Positions 28,041 through 37,595 of a stretch of 64,000 bases of DNA are shown here, piece by piece. Each line of letters begins with the position of its first letter. The stretch's first letter is position 1. The notes beneath the pieces were generated by a model, which was given only the letters and a program-made list of their open reading frames with translations, was not told the DNA's origin and made no database searches. Source of the stretch: DASYAN01 sp963727755 (GTDB lineage Bacteria; Chloroflexota; Ktedonobacteria; Ktedonobacterales; Ktedonobacteraceae); assembly GCA_963727755.1 (NCBI GenBank), contig CAVSHN010000018.1, forward strand, positions 62,001 to 126,000, in the 5' to 3' direction. Position numbers and translations under genes: made by a program.

Positions 28041-28487
28041 ATGGCATCAGCTGAAAATTCAACACCAACCTGCCCGGTTTGTCACCAGTCAGATCTTGTC
28101 AAGACGATCCAGGCGGCTTATGCTTCGGGTGTGGCCCGTTGCGCTCCCCCCGATATGCCAATTCGCAATATTGCTATGATGCCATATATTGGTGCAGGAG
28201 TGGCCCTGATTGGTATCCTAGTGTTCATAATTATTGCTGTTGTAGTGAGTGGCGGCATGGAGGCAAGCTTCATGGGTATTTTCCTCGGCTTAACTGTTGT
28301 TTGTATCATTGGTGTGCTCGCTCTCTCGTTCTATGCCTTCCAGCGCGTAGTCAAAGGTGATGTTGAGACAACTCTACAGTTTTCGGCCTGGGATTGTGCC
28401 ACAGCAACTTGGCGTAGCTTGTATTATTGTTCGCGTGATGATGTTGTATTTGATCCTAAAGCTGAGAAAGTCGTCACTAATGAATAG
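28041..28487 (+). CDS. Zinc-ribbon membrane protein, unknown
   Basis: A 148-residue protein. A short zinc-ribbon-like CPVCHQSD motif (CxxC) lies near residue 13. Two membrane helices follow, at about 48-70 (YIGAGVALIGILVFIIIAVV) and 78-103, and then a cytosolic tail with CATATWRSLYYCSRDD that may supply two further Cys. Start ATG 28041 stands about 10 nt after AGAAGGGGG; the upstream TTG would be too close to it. Its function is not recognised. It is transcribed alone, convergent with the next gene. Confidence 0.6.
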   Translation: MASAENSTPTCPVCHQSDLVKTIQAAYASGVARCAPPDMPIRNIAMMPYIGAGVALIGILVFIIIAVVVSGGMEASFMGIFLGLTVVCIIGVLALSFYAFQRVVKGDVETTLQFSAWDCATATWRSLYYCSRDDVVFDPKAEKVVTNE

Positions 28488-28566
28488 TTTGCTATTTTGC
28501 GTGTTTCTGGTGAAAAGGGAGAGCAAAAAGGACAACCGTCTGCGTTGGCAAGCCACTGATGCTAAG

Positions 28567-29481
28567 TCACTTATGCTTCCTCAATAGCCTTTTGCGTATT
28601 TTGCGTAAAAAACGTCTGCGGTTGATTTTGAGTGCAACTTTGAGTAAATGAGCATGTGTTCTGGCTTTACTCGTAGTCATTCCTCTTGCTCTCGTGCGAT
28701 GGAAGCGCCGCGGATGCTTATGGGATGTAGTAGAGGGAACCAGTTTTCCTTCAGTCAGGAAAGGAATGACAATTTCGGCGATGCTGGGGGCAGCTGACAT
28801 GGGGGCACTGTGATCGGCAAGAATTGTCACATCATTGGGGCGTGGAAAGCGTGGGCGTCGGACTAGCGCATCATGTCTACCCCAGATGAAGAGGGTTGAT
28901 ACGGCTGGTAATTCAAATGGTGCACGGCCATTCCCTGGCATTTCGCATAGGGAACGAACTAGGATGTTGAGTGACTGCAACTCAATTTCGTTCTTCCAAG
29001 CCTGGGTATAGGTATGGCACTTCCAGTTGAAACCAAGTGCACGGATAAGGCTATAGAGTCGCCAGTCTGAGAAGATCCACTGCGTCAGTGTTTGTGGGTG
29101 AGGAATGTCAAGCAAGCGCACGAAAAATGCCCAGATTTCTTGGAGATAGATTGGACACAGGAAAATAGCCTGCAAAATGGACTGTGGATAGCACTGTAAA
29201 TAGGCTTCGGCAGCTCGTGTACCAGAGGAATAGGCCAGCAGTGACCATTGTTCGATGCCCAACTCTTGCCGTATTTCTTCAATCGCTTCGGCGCATGCTT
29301 GATAATAGGGTTTGTCAGAATCAACGTCTGGCGAATCCCCGACGCCAGGCAGTTCGATCATGATCAGCTGGCAGTATGGTGTGAGTAGAGGGGCAAGGTT
29401 TTGCCAGATGGCATAAGTCACGCCCCAACCATGAATGAGCAGAAGTGGCGTGCCATTGCCTACACATCGGTAACATAGCAT
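28567..29481 (-). CDS. Alpha/beta-hydrolase fold protein
   Basis: A 304-residue alpha/beta hydrolase. The oxyanion loop is LLLIHGWG at about 13-20, the nucleophile elbow LLAYSSGTRAAE at about 82-93 (Ala replaces the first Gly of GxSxG), the acid Asp lies in LFIWGRHDALV and the His in LADHSAPMSAAP. This is a BioH/haloperoxidase-like layout; the substrate cannot be told. An unusual tail of about 50 residues is highly basic (INRRRFLRKIRKRLLRKHK) and might bind RNA, DNA or membranes. It is divergent from the glycosyltransferase gene with about 110 bp between them. Confidence 0.82.
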   Translation of the reverse strand: MLCYRCVGNGTPLLLIHGWGVTYAIWQNLAPLLTPYCQLIMIELPGVGDSPDVDSDKPYYQACAEAIEEIRQELGIEQWSLLAYSSGTRAAEAYLQCYPQSILQAIFLCPIYLQEIWAFFVRLLDIPHPQTLTQWIFSDWRLYSLIRALGFNWKCHTYTQAWKNEIELQSLNILVRSLCEMPGNGRAPFELPAVSTLFIWGRHDALVRRPRFPRPNDVTILADHSAPMSAAPSIAEIVIPFLTEGKLVPSTTSHKHPRRFHRTRARGMTTSKARTHAHLLKVALKINRRRFLRKIRKRLLRKHK

Positions 29482-29593
29482 AGTATTGCTCTATCCTTGA
29501 AAACAAGTTCTAAAGGGAAGTCCTTCTATCTGCAAGGAAGAGTATACATGAATAAACTGAAAATGTCAATTGATGATGCAATAAGGAGAGTGC

Positions 29594-30686
29594 ATGACAC
29601 GTAAAATACTCATTCTCACTTCTAAGACTGGTGGAGGTCACATTAGTCTTGCAGAAATCTCTACGTGATCGGCTGGTTGATACCTATACTATTGAGTTGT
29701 TAGACCCACAGTTACCCATTTTCCACTGGCATTATCGTATGGTAAGCCGTCATGCGCTCTGGCTATGGGCTGTTGAATTCCAGTTGCTCGATAGGCCATG
29801 GTGGGCATTGCAGGCACACCGCGCTTTTACAAGCACAGTGGCAAAACCACTCGACGCAGCTATTAAGCGTATACAGCCTGACCTCATTATTACAACCTAC
29901 CCTTTTTTGAGCTATGAAGTGATCCAAGAACTAAAAAAGCTTGGGCTACAGATACCTTTGATAATGCTCTTTTCTGATCCTAACTTGGTGCATGGCTCCT
30001 GGCTGACCGAACGGCGTGCAGATGCTACACTCGCTCCTACGAGTGAGACGTATGCTCAAGCTCTCTCTGCCAACTTTGATCCTGCACGCTTGTATCAGGT
30101 TGGCTGGCCCGTACGTGAGCAGTTTTACCGCGTCGATGGGTCGCAGCGTGCAGAGATGCTCGAACGCCTAGGACTAAATGCTACCTCTTTCACGATCTTT
30201 TTACAGGGTGGTGGTGAGGGAGCAGCACGATTTGGGCGCACGGTCGAGCATGTGCTGGGTATTGATCGGAACCTACAGGTGATCCTCGCCGCAGGGACCA
30301 ATCATGCTTTGCAAATGCGCTTCGATGGAGTAAAGAATCTCTATATTCTGCCATTCACTAAGGAGATTGCCACTTATATGGCAGCCGCTGACGTCATTAT
30401 GGGGAAAGCTGGCCCAAATACGCTTTTTGAGGCGATCACATTGGGCAAACCCTTTATTGCTACTTCATATATTCCAGGTCAGGAGGAACCAAATCTGGAG
30501 TTTATTCGCCGCCATGAACTGGGTTGGGTTGCTATCAAGGCAGAGCAGCAGGAAATCTTGCTGAAGAAGTTGCTTGCTAGTCCCAGCGAGCTGGAGACAG
30601 TAGTGGCAAATGTTGTGGCCTATCGGCAATGGAATGCTGAGGGAGTAAATCGAATTGTGCCGATTATTGAGGGACTGCTTCATTGA
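29594..30686 (+). CDS. UgtP/MGDG-synthase-like glycosyltransferase, frameshifted near the start
   Basis: A GT28-type enzyme of about 363 residues that probably adds hexose to diacylglycerol at the membrane. The start reads TRKILILTSKTGGGHISLAE, whose TGGGH loop is the signature of this family. One extra A in the run 29655-29657 moves the rest (SLRDRLVDTYTIELLDPQ) one frame over. The acceptor-domain TYPFLSYEVIQEL, donor-domain LQGGGEGAARF and nucleotide-sugar site DVIMGKAGPNTLFEAITLGKP are intact. Start ATG 29594 follows AAGGAG. As written, the first frame dies after about 25 codons; a downstream restart would lack the glycine loop. MurG is less likely given the TGGGH start and context. Confidence 0.82.
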
Positions 30687-30858
30687 TTGGATTGGATTGA
30701 TATCAACGCGTCTAGAGGGAATCTATCTGTTTGCTAGATGACGTGTGTTTGTCAGGTGTTTGGCATTGCGTTGTAGATATTTATCTGGCATACTATAGAC
30801 AGAAAGTGCTTTTTACCTCCGCAATTTGAAGAGTTCGTATCTTTAATAAAAGCATTCT

Positions 30859-30898
30859 GATCAGGCTGCTGTCGCTAGCATGCCTGATCTTTTTTTTT
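30859..30898 (+). terminator. Rho-independent terminator
   Basis: GATCAGGC pairs with GCCTGATC across a 15-nt loop and is followed by nine T. It lies 170 nt after the glycosyltransferase gene on the same strand. Confidence 0.85.
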
Positions 30899-30927
30899 CT
30901 GCTCATGTGCAAGATAGTATCATCAAG

Positions 30928-32097
30928 TTACTGATTAATGATGTTTCCTAGCAATGCTCGTGCAATTACAATACGCTGGATCTGGTTGGTGCCTTCGAAG
31001 ATCTGAGCTACCTTGATGTCACGCATGTAGCGCTCAACTGGGTAGTCATGTACATAGCCAGCACCACCCAGGATTTGCAGTGCGTTGGTGGTAACCTCCA
31101 TTGCCATATCAGAAGCGAAGCATTTTGCCATTGATGCATGCATCGCCAGTTGTGTGATGTTGTGTTTATCCTGCCCCTGGTCGAGTTTATAGGCGGCTTC
31201 GTAAACTAGCAGACGTGCGGCCTCGATCTTCATCGCCATATCAGCTAGCATAAATTGGATGCCCTGGAAGGCTCCGATCGGTTTGCCAAATTGCTCCCGT
31301 TCCTTGGCATAGGTGCATGCCGTTTCAAATGCAGCTTGCGCGACTCCTACAGCTATGGCTCCAATATTGACCCGTCCGTTGTTGAGTGCAGAGAGCGCGA
31401 TTTTAAAGCCTTGCCCATCGTCACCAATGCGGTTGGTAACAGGAAGTTGGCAATCGGTAAAGATCAGTTCACGCGTTGGTGATGAATGCAGGCCCATCTT
31501 GCGCTCAGTCTTACCGAATGAGAAGCCTGGAATGCCCTTTTCAACAGCAAAGCAGGAGATACCAGCAGTTCCTGTTTCACTGCTGTTGCGGGCTATGAGT
31601 AGATAGAGGTCGGCTTCGCCACCATTGGTAACCCACATTTTGGAGCCATTGATGAGATAGTGATTGTCATAGAGCTTGGCTTGACATTGCAGGCTGGCTG
31701 CATCTGAGCCGGAGGCAGCTTCGCTTAGAGAGAAAGCACCAAGTATGTCGCCAGCAGCCAGACGTGGTACCCAGTGTTGTCGTTGCTCCTCGTTACCGAA
31801 GAGGGCAAGTAAACTGGTGATCATATTGTGGACTGAGAGGCCCACAGCAGTGGCCATATCGCCCTTTGCTAGCTCTTCATAGATCAGCGTCCCGCTCAGG
31901 CGATTCAGCATGCTGCCACCGTAACTTTCTGGCGTGGTCATGCCCAATAGGCCCAGCGTCGCCATTTTCGTGTAAATTTCACGGGGGAAATAGCTCTGTT
32001 CATCCCACACTCCAGCGTAGGGTATGATTTCCTGCTCGGTAAATTGACGCACTATAGTCCGAATATCAGCTTGCTCTTCGTCGAGATCAAAATGCAT
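30928..32097 (-). CDS. Acyl-CoA dehydrogenase
   Basis: A 389-residue FAD enzyme that introduces the alpha-beta double bond into acyl-CoA, feeding electrons to ETF. Landmarks are the substrate/FAD segment GAFSLSEAASGSDAASLQ, KMWVTNGGEADLYLL, RKMGLHSSPTRELIF, FGKPIGAFQGIQF, and the catalytic base region VAQIFEGTNQIQRIVIAR with Glu in FEGT. Length and motifs fit short/medium-chain (butyryl-CoA-type) enzymes. It stands 34 nt after the end of the WD40 kinase gene's coding strand and may share its transcript. Intact. Confidence 0.93.
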   Translation of the reverse strand: MHFDLDEEQADIRTIVRQFTEQEIIPYAGVWDEQSYFPREIYTKMATLGLLGMTTPESYGGSMLNRLSGTLIYEELAKGDMATAVGLSVHNMITSLLALFGNEEQRQHWVPRLAAGDILGAFSLSEAASGSDAASLQCQAKLYDNHYLINGSKMWVTNGGEADLYLLIARNSSETGTAGISCFAVEKGIPGFSFGKTERKMGLHSSPTRELIFTDCQLPVTNRIGDDGQGFKIALSALNNGRVNIGAIAVGVAQAAFETACTYAKEREQFGKPIGAFQGIQFMLADMAMKIEAARLLVYEAAYKLDQGQDKHNITQLAMHASMAKCFASDMAMEVTTNALQILGGAGYVHDYPVERYMRDIKVAQIFEGTNQIQRIVIARALLGNIINQ

Positions 32098-32131
32098 GAT
32101 AGACTCCTGTTGGTGGGAAAAACAATTGACG

Positions 32132-34183
32132 TTATTTCGGTTCTGGCAACTGTACAGTTTGCCATACTTGTAGAGTACGATCTACACTTCCTGAGGCGAT
32201 ACGTGAACCATCAGGAGACCAAGCTACTGTCATCACGGAGCCGTTATGCCCCTGGTAGACATCTTGCTTTTTTATTGAGGTATTCCACAGACATACAGTT
32301 TTGTCATTTTCACCAATTGCTATCACCTGCTTGTTGGTTGGAGACCAAGCGATAGCGTTCTTCTTGGTCGACGAAGGCTCTCCTATCGTGACTTCTGTAT
32401 AGAAGCGGATATGACGGATTCGCAGCTGGTGATCACCGCTGACAATGGCAATGCGTTTGCTGTCGGGAGACCAAGCCAGCGCATTGATTGGCTCTTGATA
32501 GTTAGTGAAAGTATCATGCCCAGAAAGAAGAGGGAAGAACAGCTTGCTCAAGAGCGAACGCTCCTCGTGTACCTTATCGAAGTATGTAATTCTGAGTTTG
32601 CAGTCCTTGCCCCCCGAAGCTAGGTAATGACCATCAGGCGACCAGGCAACGCAATAAATTTTATCACTGTGGTCTTCGTATTTGGTGATCAGTTCCTGTG
32701 TCGTGGCATCCCACACCTGCACTATTTTGTCTTCACCAGCTGAGGCAATATACTTGCCATTAGGAGACCAAGCAACAGTCAGTAGAGGCCCCTTGTGTCC
32801 ACTATAGGAGCAAAGCTGCTTGCCCGTGTTTGCTTCCCAGATCTGTGCACTCTGGTCATCGCTAGCTGAGACCAGATGTTTGCTATCAGGAGACCATGCA
32901 ATACTATTAACTCGCGCATTATGCCCCCGATATGTCATGAGGTGCTTACCATTAGTAGCATTCCAGAGCTGGACTGTTTTGTCGTAACTGGCTGAGGCAA
33001 TATACTTGCCATCAGGAGACCAAGCAGCTGCTGTAATACAGTCGGTATGACCCTGGCAGATATAGATTGTATTGGACTGAGGACGAACCTGATCTGAACT
33101 CGTCTGCTTCTGAGATTTTTTTTGTCGGGCAAGTGGCTGTAACTGTACTTGGGACTTTTTTCTGGATGAAGGAGGTGTGGAGAATGGGGGGAGCGAAACA
33201 GGCAATGTATCTGCCCGTGCATCCTGCGTTGGCATAGAACGTGTATATTGTGTCATGATACGCTGCAATTCCTGACGTACGACAGAGATACTTTCTGGTC
33301 GCTTGTCAGTTGCTACATTGACCATCTTTATTACCAGTGTGTCCAGGCCAGCTAGCAAGGGATTGGTGAAGTTGAGCGGTTCAAAGTGAAAGGGAGTTTC
33401 GGAGGGATTATCCCCAGTTAGTAATTGGTGCAGAGTTGCGCCTAGACTGTAGATATCGGCCTGTGTCGTGGTCTGTGATTTGCCATATTGTTCTGGTGGT
33501 GCGTAGCCCGAGGAACCAAGGGCGGTTGTATCTTTCTCCTGTCCCGGCTTAAAATGCCGAGCAATCCCAAAGTCTATCAGATAGATGTGTCCGCTCGGTG
33601 TCAGCATTACGTTGGCTGGTTTGAGATCGCGGAAAATGATAGGGGGTTGGCGTGTGTGCAGATATTCAATGACTGAGCAGAGCTGGAGTGCGATAGCGAG
33701 CGTTTTTTCAATCGGTATTCTGGTATTATCAAGCTTCTCCAGATGTTTTTCGAGTGTCTCACCCTCGATAAAGTCCATGACCAGATATGAACGGTCAATT
33801 TCGGTGAATTGCTCGTAGATGCGTGGTAGGTTGGGATGAGTTAGATTTGCTAGCAGCATCGCTTCGCGGTTAAAGGATTCGGTAGCTGTTGCTAGATCTT
33901 TTGGGTCAATACTGCTCTGGCTCATTTCTTTGATTGCTACTAGCCGATTCCTAAGCTGCATATCCTTGGCCTTGTAGACTGCTCCGAAGCCACCTCGACC
34001 AGCTTGGGCAAGAATGAGGTAACGCTGCTTCAATATCACTTTGGGAAGTAAACCCGTCAGCGTGCTATTGGTAGATATATTTCCTGTGCCATCCAGCGAA
34101 TTACCACAAGTGCTGCAAAAGCGTGCATCTTGTCGGTTGGCTGCACCACATGTGCCACAGAAATTTGTTGACGAATGTGCCAT
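32132..34183 (-). CDS. Serine/threonine kinase with zinc ribbon and WD40 propeller
   Basis: A 683-residue protein. Residues 5-30 form a zinc ribbon (FCGTCGAAN, FCSTCGN). The kinase domain spans about 48-315 with the glycine loop AGRGGFGAVYKAKD, VAIKEM Lys, catalytic RDLKPANVML (Phe stands where the usual His of HRD is) and the DFG motif IDFGIARHF. After a Ser/Gln linker, WD40 repeats run from about 375 to the end, each with GHxxxxxxxAWSPDGKxxAS and QLWNA/QVWDA signatures; about six or seven make one propeller. No membrane helix is seen, so it is likely cytosolic. Such kinases probably integrate protein-protein signals; no target is evident. Intact, unlike the related gene at 41985. Confidence 0.93.
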   Translation of the reverse strand: MAHSSTNFCGTCGAANRQDARFCSTCGNSLDGTGNISTNSTLTGLLPKVILKQRYLILAQAGRGGFGAVYKAKDMQLRNRLVAIKEMSQSSIDPKDLATATESFNREAMLLANLTHPNLPRIYEQFTEIDRSYLVMDFIEGETLEKHLEKLDNTRIPIEKTLAIALQLCSVIEYLHTRQPPIIFRDLKPANVMLTPSGHIYLIDFGIARHFKPGQEKDTTALGSSGYAPPEQYGKSQTTTQADIYSLGATLHQLLTGDNPSETPFHFEPLNFTNPLLAGLDTLVIKMVNVATDKRPESISVVRQELQRIMTQYTRSMPTQDARADTLPVSLPPFSTPPSSRKKSQVQLQPLARQKKSQKQTSSDQVRPQSNTIYICQGHTDCITAAAWSPDGKYIASASYDKTVQLWNATNGKHLMTYRGHNARVNSIAWSPDSKHLVSASDDQSAQIWEANTGKQLCSYSGHKGPLLTVAWSPNGKYIASAGEDKIVQVWDATTQELITKYEDHSDKIYCVAWSPDGHYLASGGKDCKLRITYFDKVHEERSLLSKLFFPLLSGHDTFTNYQEPINALAWSPDSKRIAIVSGDHQLRIRHIRFYTEVTIGEPSSTKKNAIAWSPTNKQVIAIGENDKTVCLWNTSIKKQDVYQGHNGSVMTVAWSPDGSRIASGSVDRTLQVWQTVQLPEPK

Positions 34184-34293
34184 AAAATCCCTGACTAAAC
34201 ATTTGTCCTAAGCAATAATACTCAAGTACAGTAGTACAAAGATGGTCTAATTGTCAAGGGGGCTTGGCCTTCTATCCTTTAAAGCCACATCTA

Positions 34294-34322
34294 TTGACAC
34301 ATACGAACATGCGTGCTATGCT
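34294..34322 (+). promoter_or_regulatory. Sigma-70-type promoter of mntA-hepT
   Basis: TTGACA (34294-34299), 17 bp, TATGCT (34317-34322). It stands 40 bp before the mntA start, which has AAAGGAG. Confidence 0.75.
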
Positions 34323-34362
34323 TTTGTTACAGTTAAACATGTTTTGAAAAGGAGCTATCTCT

Positions 34363-34782
34363 ATGAACGAGCAACTAAGGCAGGCAATTGATGCCGCATC
34401 GCAGACGTCTGACGAGGTACAAAGCGCAATAGCAGCGTGCATATTAGAAGAAATTAAGCATCAGGAGCGGAATGCTATCTTGTCACAACCTTTGGCACTT
34501 AACAAACTCTTGCAAGAGAAACGTGAGGATATTCTTCTGATTGCAAAAGGGTATGGAGCATCTAATATACGCATTTTTGGCTCAGTTGCGCGTGGTGAAT
34601 TTGATGCAAAAAGCGACATTGACCTATTAGTTGATCTAGAGCAGGGGCGTAACTTACTAGACTTGGGTGGACTCTTGACGGACTTACAAGACCTACTTGA
34701 CCATAAAGTAGATGTTGCGACAGAGCAGATACTGCGCCCACATATCCGAGAGCAGGTCTTGAAAGAGGCGATTCCACTATGA
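34363..34782 (+). CDS. mntA: MntA-type nucleotidyltransferase antitoxin
   Basis: A 139-residue minimal nucleotidyltransferase. The first 50 residues are helical; then the catalytic block IRIFGSVARGEFDAKSDIDL holds GSxxRG and the metal-binding DxD (DID). A third acidic residue appears in HKVDVATEQ. Family knowledge: MntA AMPylates the HEPN toxin HepT on a tyrosine and so neutralises it (type VII toxin-antitoxin). The gene overlaps hepT by 4 nt (ATGA), and a strong promoter precedes it. Intact. Confidence 0.9.
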   Translation: MNEQLRQAIDAASQTSDEVQSAIAACILEEIKHQERNAILSQPLALNKLLQEKREDILLIAKGYGASNIRIFGSVARGEFDAKSDIDLLVDLEQGRNLLDLGGLLTDLQDLLDHKVDVATEQILRPHIREQVLKEAIPL

Positions 34783-35129
34783 GAGATATATTTGAGCGGT
34801 TACGTGACATCCAAGGCGCCATTGCACGACTTAAGCAGTACACCAAAGATGGACGAGATAGATATGATCATGATGAATTGGTGCAGACCTGGGTAGTCCA
34901 CAATCTTTACGTCATTGGTGAAGCACTGCGTGGTATGGCGAGTGATTTCCCAACATTCAAAGATCAGCATCCAGAGATTCAATGGAGTAAAATCATAGGT
35001 CTGCGGACTGTTCTTGCTCACGTATACTTCGACATTAATCTGGATATCCTCTGGTCAGTGGTCAATGAAGATATTCCAGAGCTGAAACGGCGCATTGATG
35101 CAATCCTGGAGCAGGACAAGGAAGTCTAG
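34779..35129 (+). CDS. hepT: HepT-type HEPN ribonuclease toxin
   Basis: A 116-residue HEPN protein (DUF86). The active-site motif R-x4-H-x-Y is seen as RTVLAHVYF at about residues 79-87. This fits HepT RNases, which cut RNA when not AMPylated on the Tyr. ATG overlaps the mntA stop, giving translational coupling. The stop at 35129 overlaps the end of the convergent proline dehydrogenase gene by 4 nt, so there is no room for a terminator between them. Confidence 0.9.
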   Translation: MRDIFERLRDIQGAIARLKQYTKDGRDRYDHDELVQTWVVHNLYVIGEALRGMASDFPTFKDQHPEIQWSKIIGLRTVLAHVYFDINLDILWSVVNEDIPELKRRIDAILEQDKEV

Positions 35130-36037
35130 CGCCAGAGATTGCTCATCACAAACATTAGATTGGCAGGCCGCTCGGCCATACGGCGCATCAGGTAAGGATA
35201 CCACTGCGAACCATAGGGCACATAGACACGCATATTGTAGCCCTGCTTCACTAGCTTCTCTTGCAGATCACGGCGTATACCGTAGAGCATCTGAAATTCA
35301 AAGGATGATTTGCTGATGCCATGATTGCGTACATGCTTACAGGCTGCATCGATAATTGCTTCATCATGTGTGGCTATGGCAGGATAGTTTCCCCGCGAGA
35401 GTAGCAGTGTCATCAATTGTACATAATTGCGGTCAATGTCACTTTTATTTTGATAGGCTGTTGCTTGCTCCTCCTTGTAGGCTCCCTTGACTAGACGCAC
35501 ACGTACCCCCTGCAAGATCAATTGCTCAATGTCTTTGCGACTACGATAGAGATATGATTGTATGACGGTACCAACATGCTCGAAGTGTTCGTGTAGGCGT
35601 AAGGTAATATCGATAGTTTGCTCTGTGTAGTCTGAGCTTTCCATGTCGATACACACAAATGTTTTTTGCTTGTTTGCTCGTTCTAGCACGGTACGCAGGT
35701 TATCTGTACACAAATCCCTAGAGATGTCAAGCCCAAGAGCTGTCAGTTTGATGGAGATGTTAGCATTGACATGGGTTTTCTCGATGAGGTTGATGGCTTT
35801 GATGTAGTCCTGGGCAGTGGCCCTGGTCGCGTTATCATCCGTCACGTTCTCGCCAAGGAGATCAAGACTCACCTGGAGATCTTGTTTATTGAGTGTGTGC
35901 GCAACTCGAATAGCGTCGTTAAGCGCTTCTCCAGCGACGAAGCGGTGTGAAGCACTACGTGCAACGGGATTGTGAAGTACAAAATTATGCATGCGTTGGT
36001 TTTGTGCCAGATACAACAGCGTACCCTTGAGCATCAT
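35126..36037 (-). CDS. Proline dehydrogenase
   Basis: A 303-residue monofunctional proline dehydrogenase. It oxidises proline to delta-1-pyrroline-5-carboxylate with FAD, passing electrons to the membrane. Blocks include ISIKLTALGLDI, FVCIDMESSDYT, VRVRLVKGAYKE, FEFQMLYGIRRDL, RVYVPYGSQWYPYLMRRMAE and RPAN, all diagnostic. Length matches single-domain bacterial PutB/ProDH. It is transcribed alone. Intact. Confidence 0.94.
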   Translation of the reverse strand: MMLKGTLLYLAQNQRMHNFVLHNPVARSASHRFVAGEALNDAIRVAHTLNKQDLQVSLDLLGENVTDDNATRATAQDYIKAINLIEKTHVNANISIKLTALGLDISRDLCTDNLRTVLERANKQKTFVCIDMESSDYTEQTIDITLRLHEHFEHVGTVIQSYLYRSRKDIEQLILQGVRVRLVKGAYKEEQATAYQNKSDIDRNYVQLMTLLLSRGNYPAIATHDEAIIDAACKHVRNHGISKSSFEFQMLYGIRRDLQEKLVKQGYNMRVYVPYGSQWYPYLMRRMAERPANLMFVMSNLWR

Positions 36038-36575
36038 TGGTCTCCTTTAACAAACAAAAAAGTTACAAAAGATGTAACTGGTTACTGTCAAGTAGTTGTA
36101 TAGAACTGGGATAATGCTTTCTTCTATAATAACACAATTAATCTGGAGAACATAGCTACTATCTTTGCAGTTTTGGAGTGAGCTTGTAGAGCATGGGACA
36201 GTGTGAAGGAAAGTGTCCCTTTTTCCCCTTGAAAAACTCCTCATTGATTGGGTATCCTATTTCTGGAGAGTAGTTTTAGCCGGAAATGTGCAAGGATAGA
36301 GGCTATGTTATCAGAAGGAAAATAATTTTTCGACAGCTAGACAGAGAAAAATTGCTTTGCTAAGACAAGGAAGGAGAACAGAAGATAAGCTGTGGCTACT
36401 GGCCTAGGGAAGCCAGACTGTACACATAGGTATCTATTGATAACTTATGAAGCGTCTCTAGCCATTTTGCCCTAATATTCACAAGGATGCTTGATCAAAT
36501 GGGGGAGTTGATGTTACTGTAAGGCAATGCAAAACTGTCATTCTATCCACAGACTGAGTAAAGTAGGCGAGAAAG
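36038..36575. other. Intergenic with one dispersed GGGACA motif
   Basis: At 36211-36235 lies GTGTCCCTTTTTCCCCTTGA, whose complement matches the motif at 11.4 kb. Nothing else is recognised in this 540-bp stretch. Confidence 0.5.
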
Positions 36576-37595
36576 ATGCTCTGTAACTATTGTAAAGCCC
36601 CACGTGTCGACAATGAAGCGCCCTGTCCAAATTGTGGAGCGCTCCCATCTCTGCCAGAGGTCCAAGTAGAGAATATCTGGGGGCAGACACGAATAACAGG
36701 ATCGGCAGTAGGCAGGAATATAGCTAGCACTTTTCGGAAAGCGCCTGCCGCATTTCGGAAGCAAAATTCTGATCCACAATTGAATTTTCCAGAGGCAGGA
36801 TACAATGACGATTCGCAGCTCTGGACTCCCCAGTTTTCGTTCGAAACCCAGCATTCTCCATTTAGTCAGGTTCAACCAGTTCAGCCAGTAGAGACCCAAA
36901 ACCAGGATCAGCGACAAGCTTTGGTGCCATATCAGGAGGTACTACCAGCAGTTGGTCAGACAACTATGTCATTGCAACTCATACCAGACCAAGTGGTTGA
37001 GCAGTTACTTCCAGCAGTGCCAGATGTTGTCCATGTGCCGCCTGTGTATACAAAACCTCGCCCGATTACTCCTAAATATCAGGTGATAAGCAGCCTCTTG
37101 AGCCTCTTAATTGTTAGCTTGTTTGTTTGCGGAGGGAGTGTCTACTATGCTCATAGCACTGGCAAGCTGGCTTTTATGCACCAACTTATCGGAGATGTAC
37201 GACCTCCAAGCATACAGCCCAAACAGACGGCACTCCCTGATCCCCCTAATAAGGTAGACATGGGGCCTGCATACAATATCATTCCTTCAGCGGCAACGGC
37301 ATTACACATTGATCCAAAGACTAACTTTGTCATCACACCGGTGAATGTGTTTTCTCCTGGTCAACAATTCTACCTCGCCTTCAGCGTTATATCACCTAAT
37401 GAGGATGGGCGAGTTTATACGAAGTGGTATACAAATAACCAGTATTTCACTACTGTGCAGAGCAAGGAAATGATAAAAGCTCACTCTAATGAGAGTGGAA
37501 GCGTCTCTATTAGTTATCCACAAGCTGCCGAAGGTTCAGTAGAGTTATACTGGAATGATCAGTTAGCACAGAGGCTCTACTTTGTTGTGAGGTAA
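36576..37595 (+). CDS. Zinc-ribbon single-pass membrane protein, unknown
   Basis: A 339-residue protein. It starts with a zinc ribbon (CNYCKAPR, CPNCGALP), then a Pro/Gln-rich stretch to about 165, a membrane helix (LLSLLIVSLFVCGGSVYYAH) near 172-192, and an exported domain of about 140 residues that looks like a beta-sandwich (FSPGQQFYLAFSVISPNEDG, SVELYWNDQLAQRLYFVVR). This layout of cytosolic zinc ribbon, anchor and exported Ig-like end recurs in the window and resembles kinase-associated surface proteins. No function is known. The 3' end overlaps the convergent ferredoxin gene by 19 nt. Confidence 0.65.
   Translation: MLCNYCKAPRVDNEAPCPNCGALPSLPEVQVENIWGQTRITGSAVGRNIASTFRKAPAAFRKQNSDPQLNFPEAGYNDDSQLWTPQFSFETQHSPFSQVQPVQPVETQNQDQRQALVPYQEVLPAVGQTTMSLQLIPDQVVEQLLPAVPDVVHVPPVYTKPRPITPKYQVISSLLSLLIVSLFVCGGSVYYAHSTGKLAFMHQLIGDVRPPSIQPKQTALPDPPNKVDMGPAYNIIPSAATALHIDPKTNFVITPVNVFSPGQQFYLAFSVISPNEDGRVYTKWYTNNQYFTTVQSKEMIKAHSNESGSVSISYPQAAEGSVELYWNDQLAQRLYFVVR

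Noticed and set aside
34779..35129. Considering HepT as a mere frame overlap with proline dehydrogenase
   Set aside because: The R-x4-H-x-Y motif and the ATGA overlap with mntA make it a real gene; the 4-nt overlap with the convergent gene is harmless.
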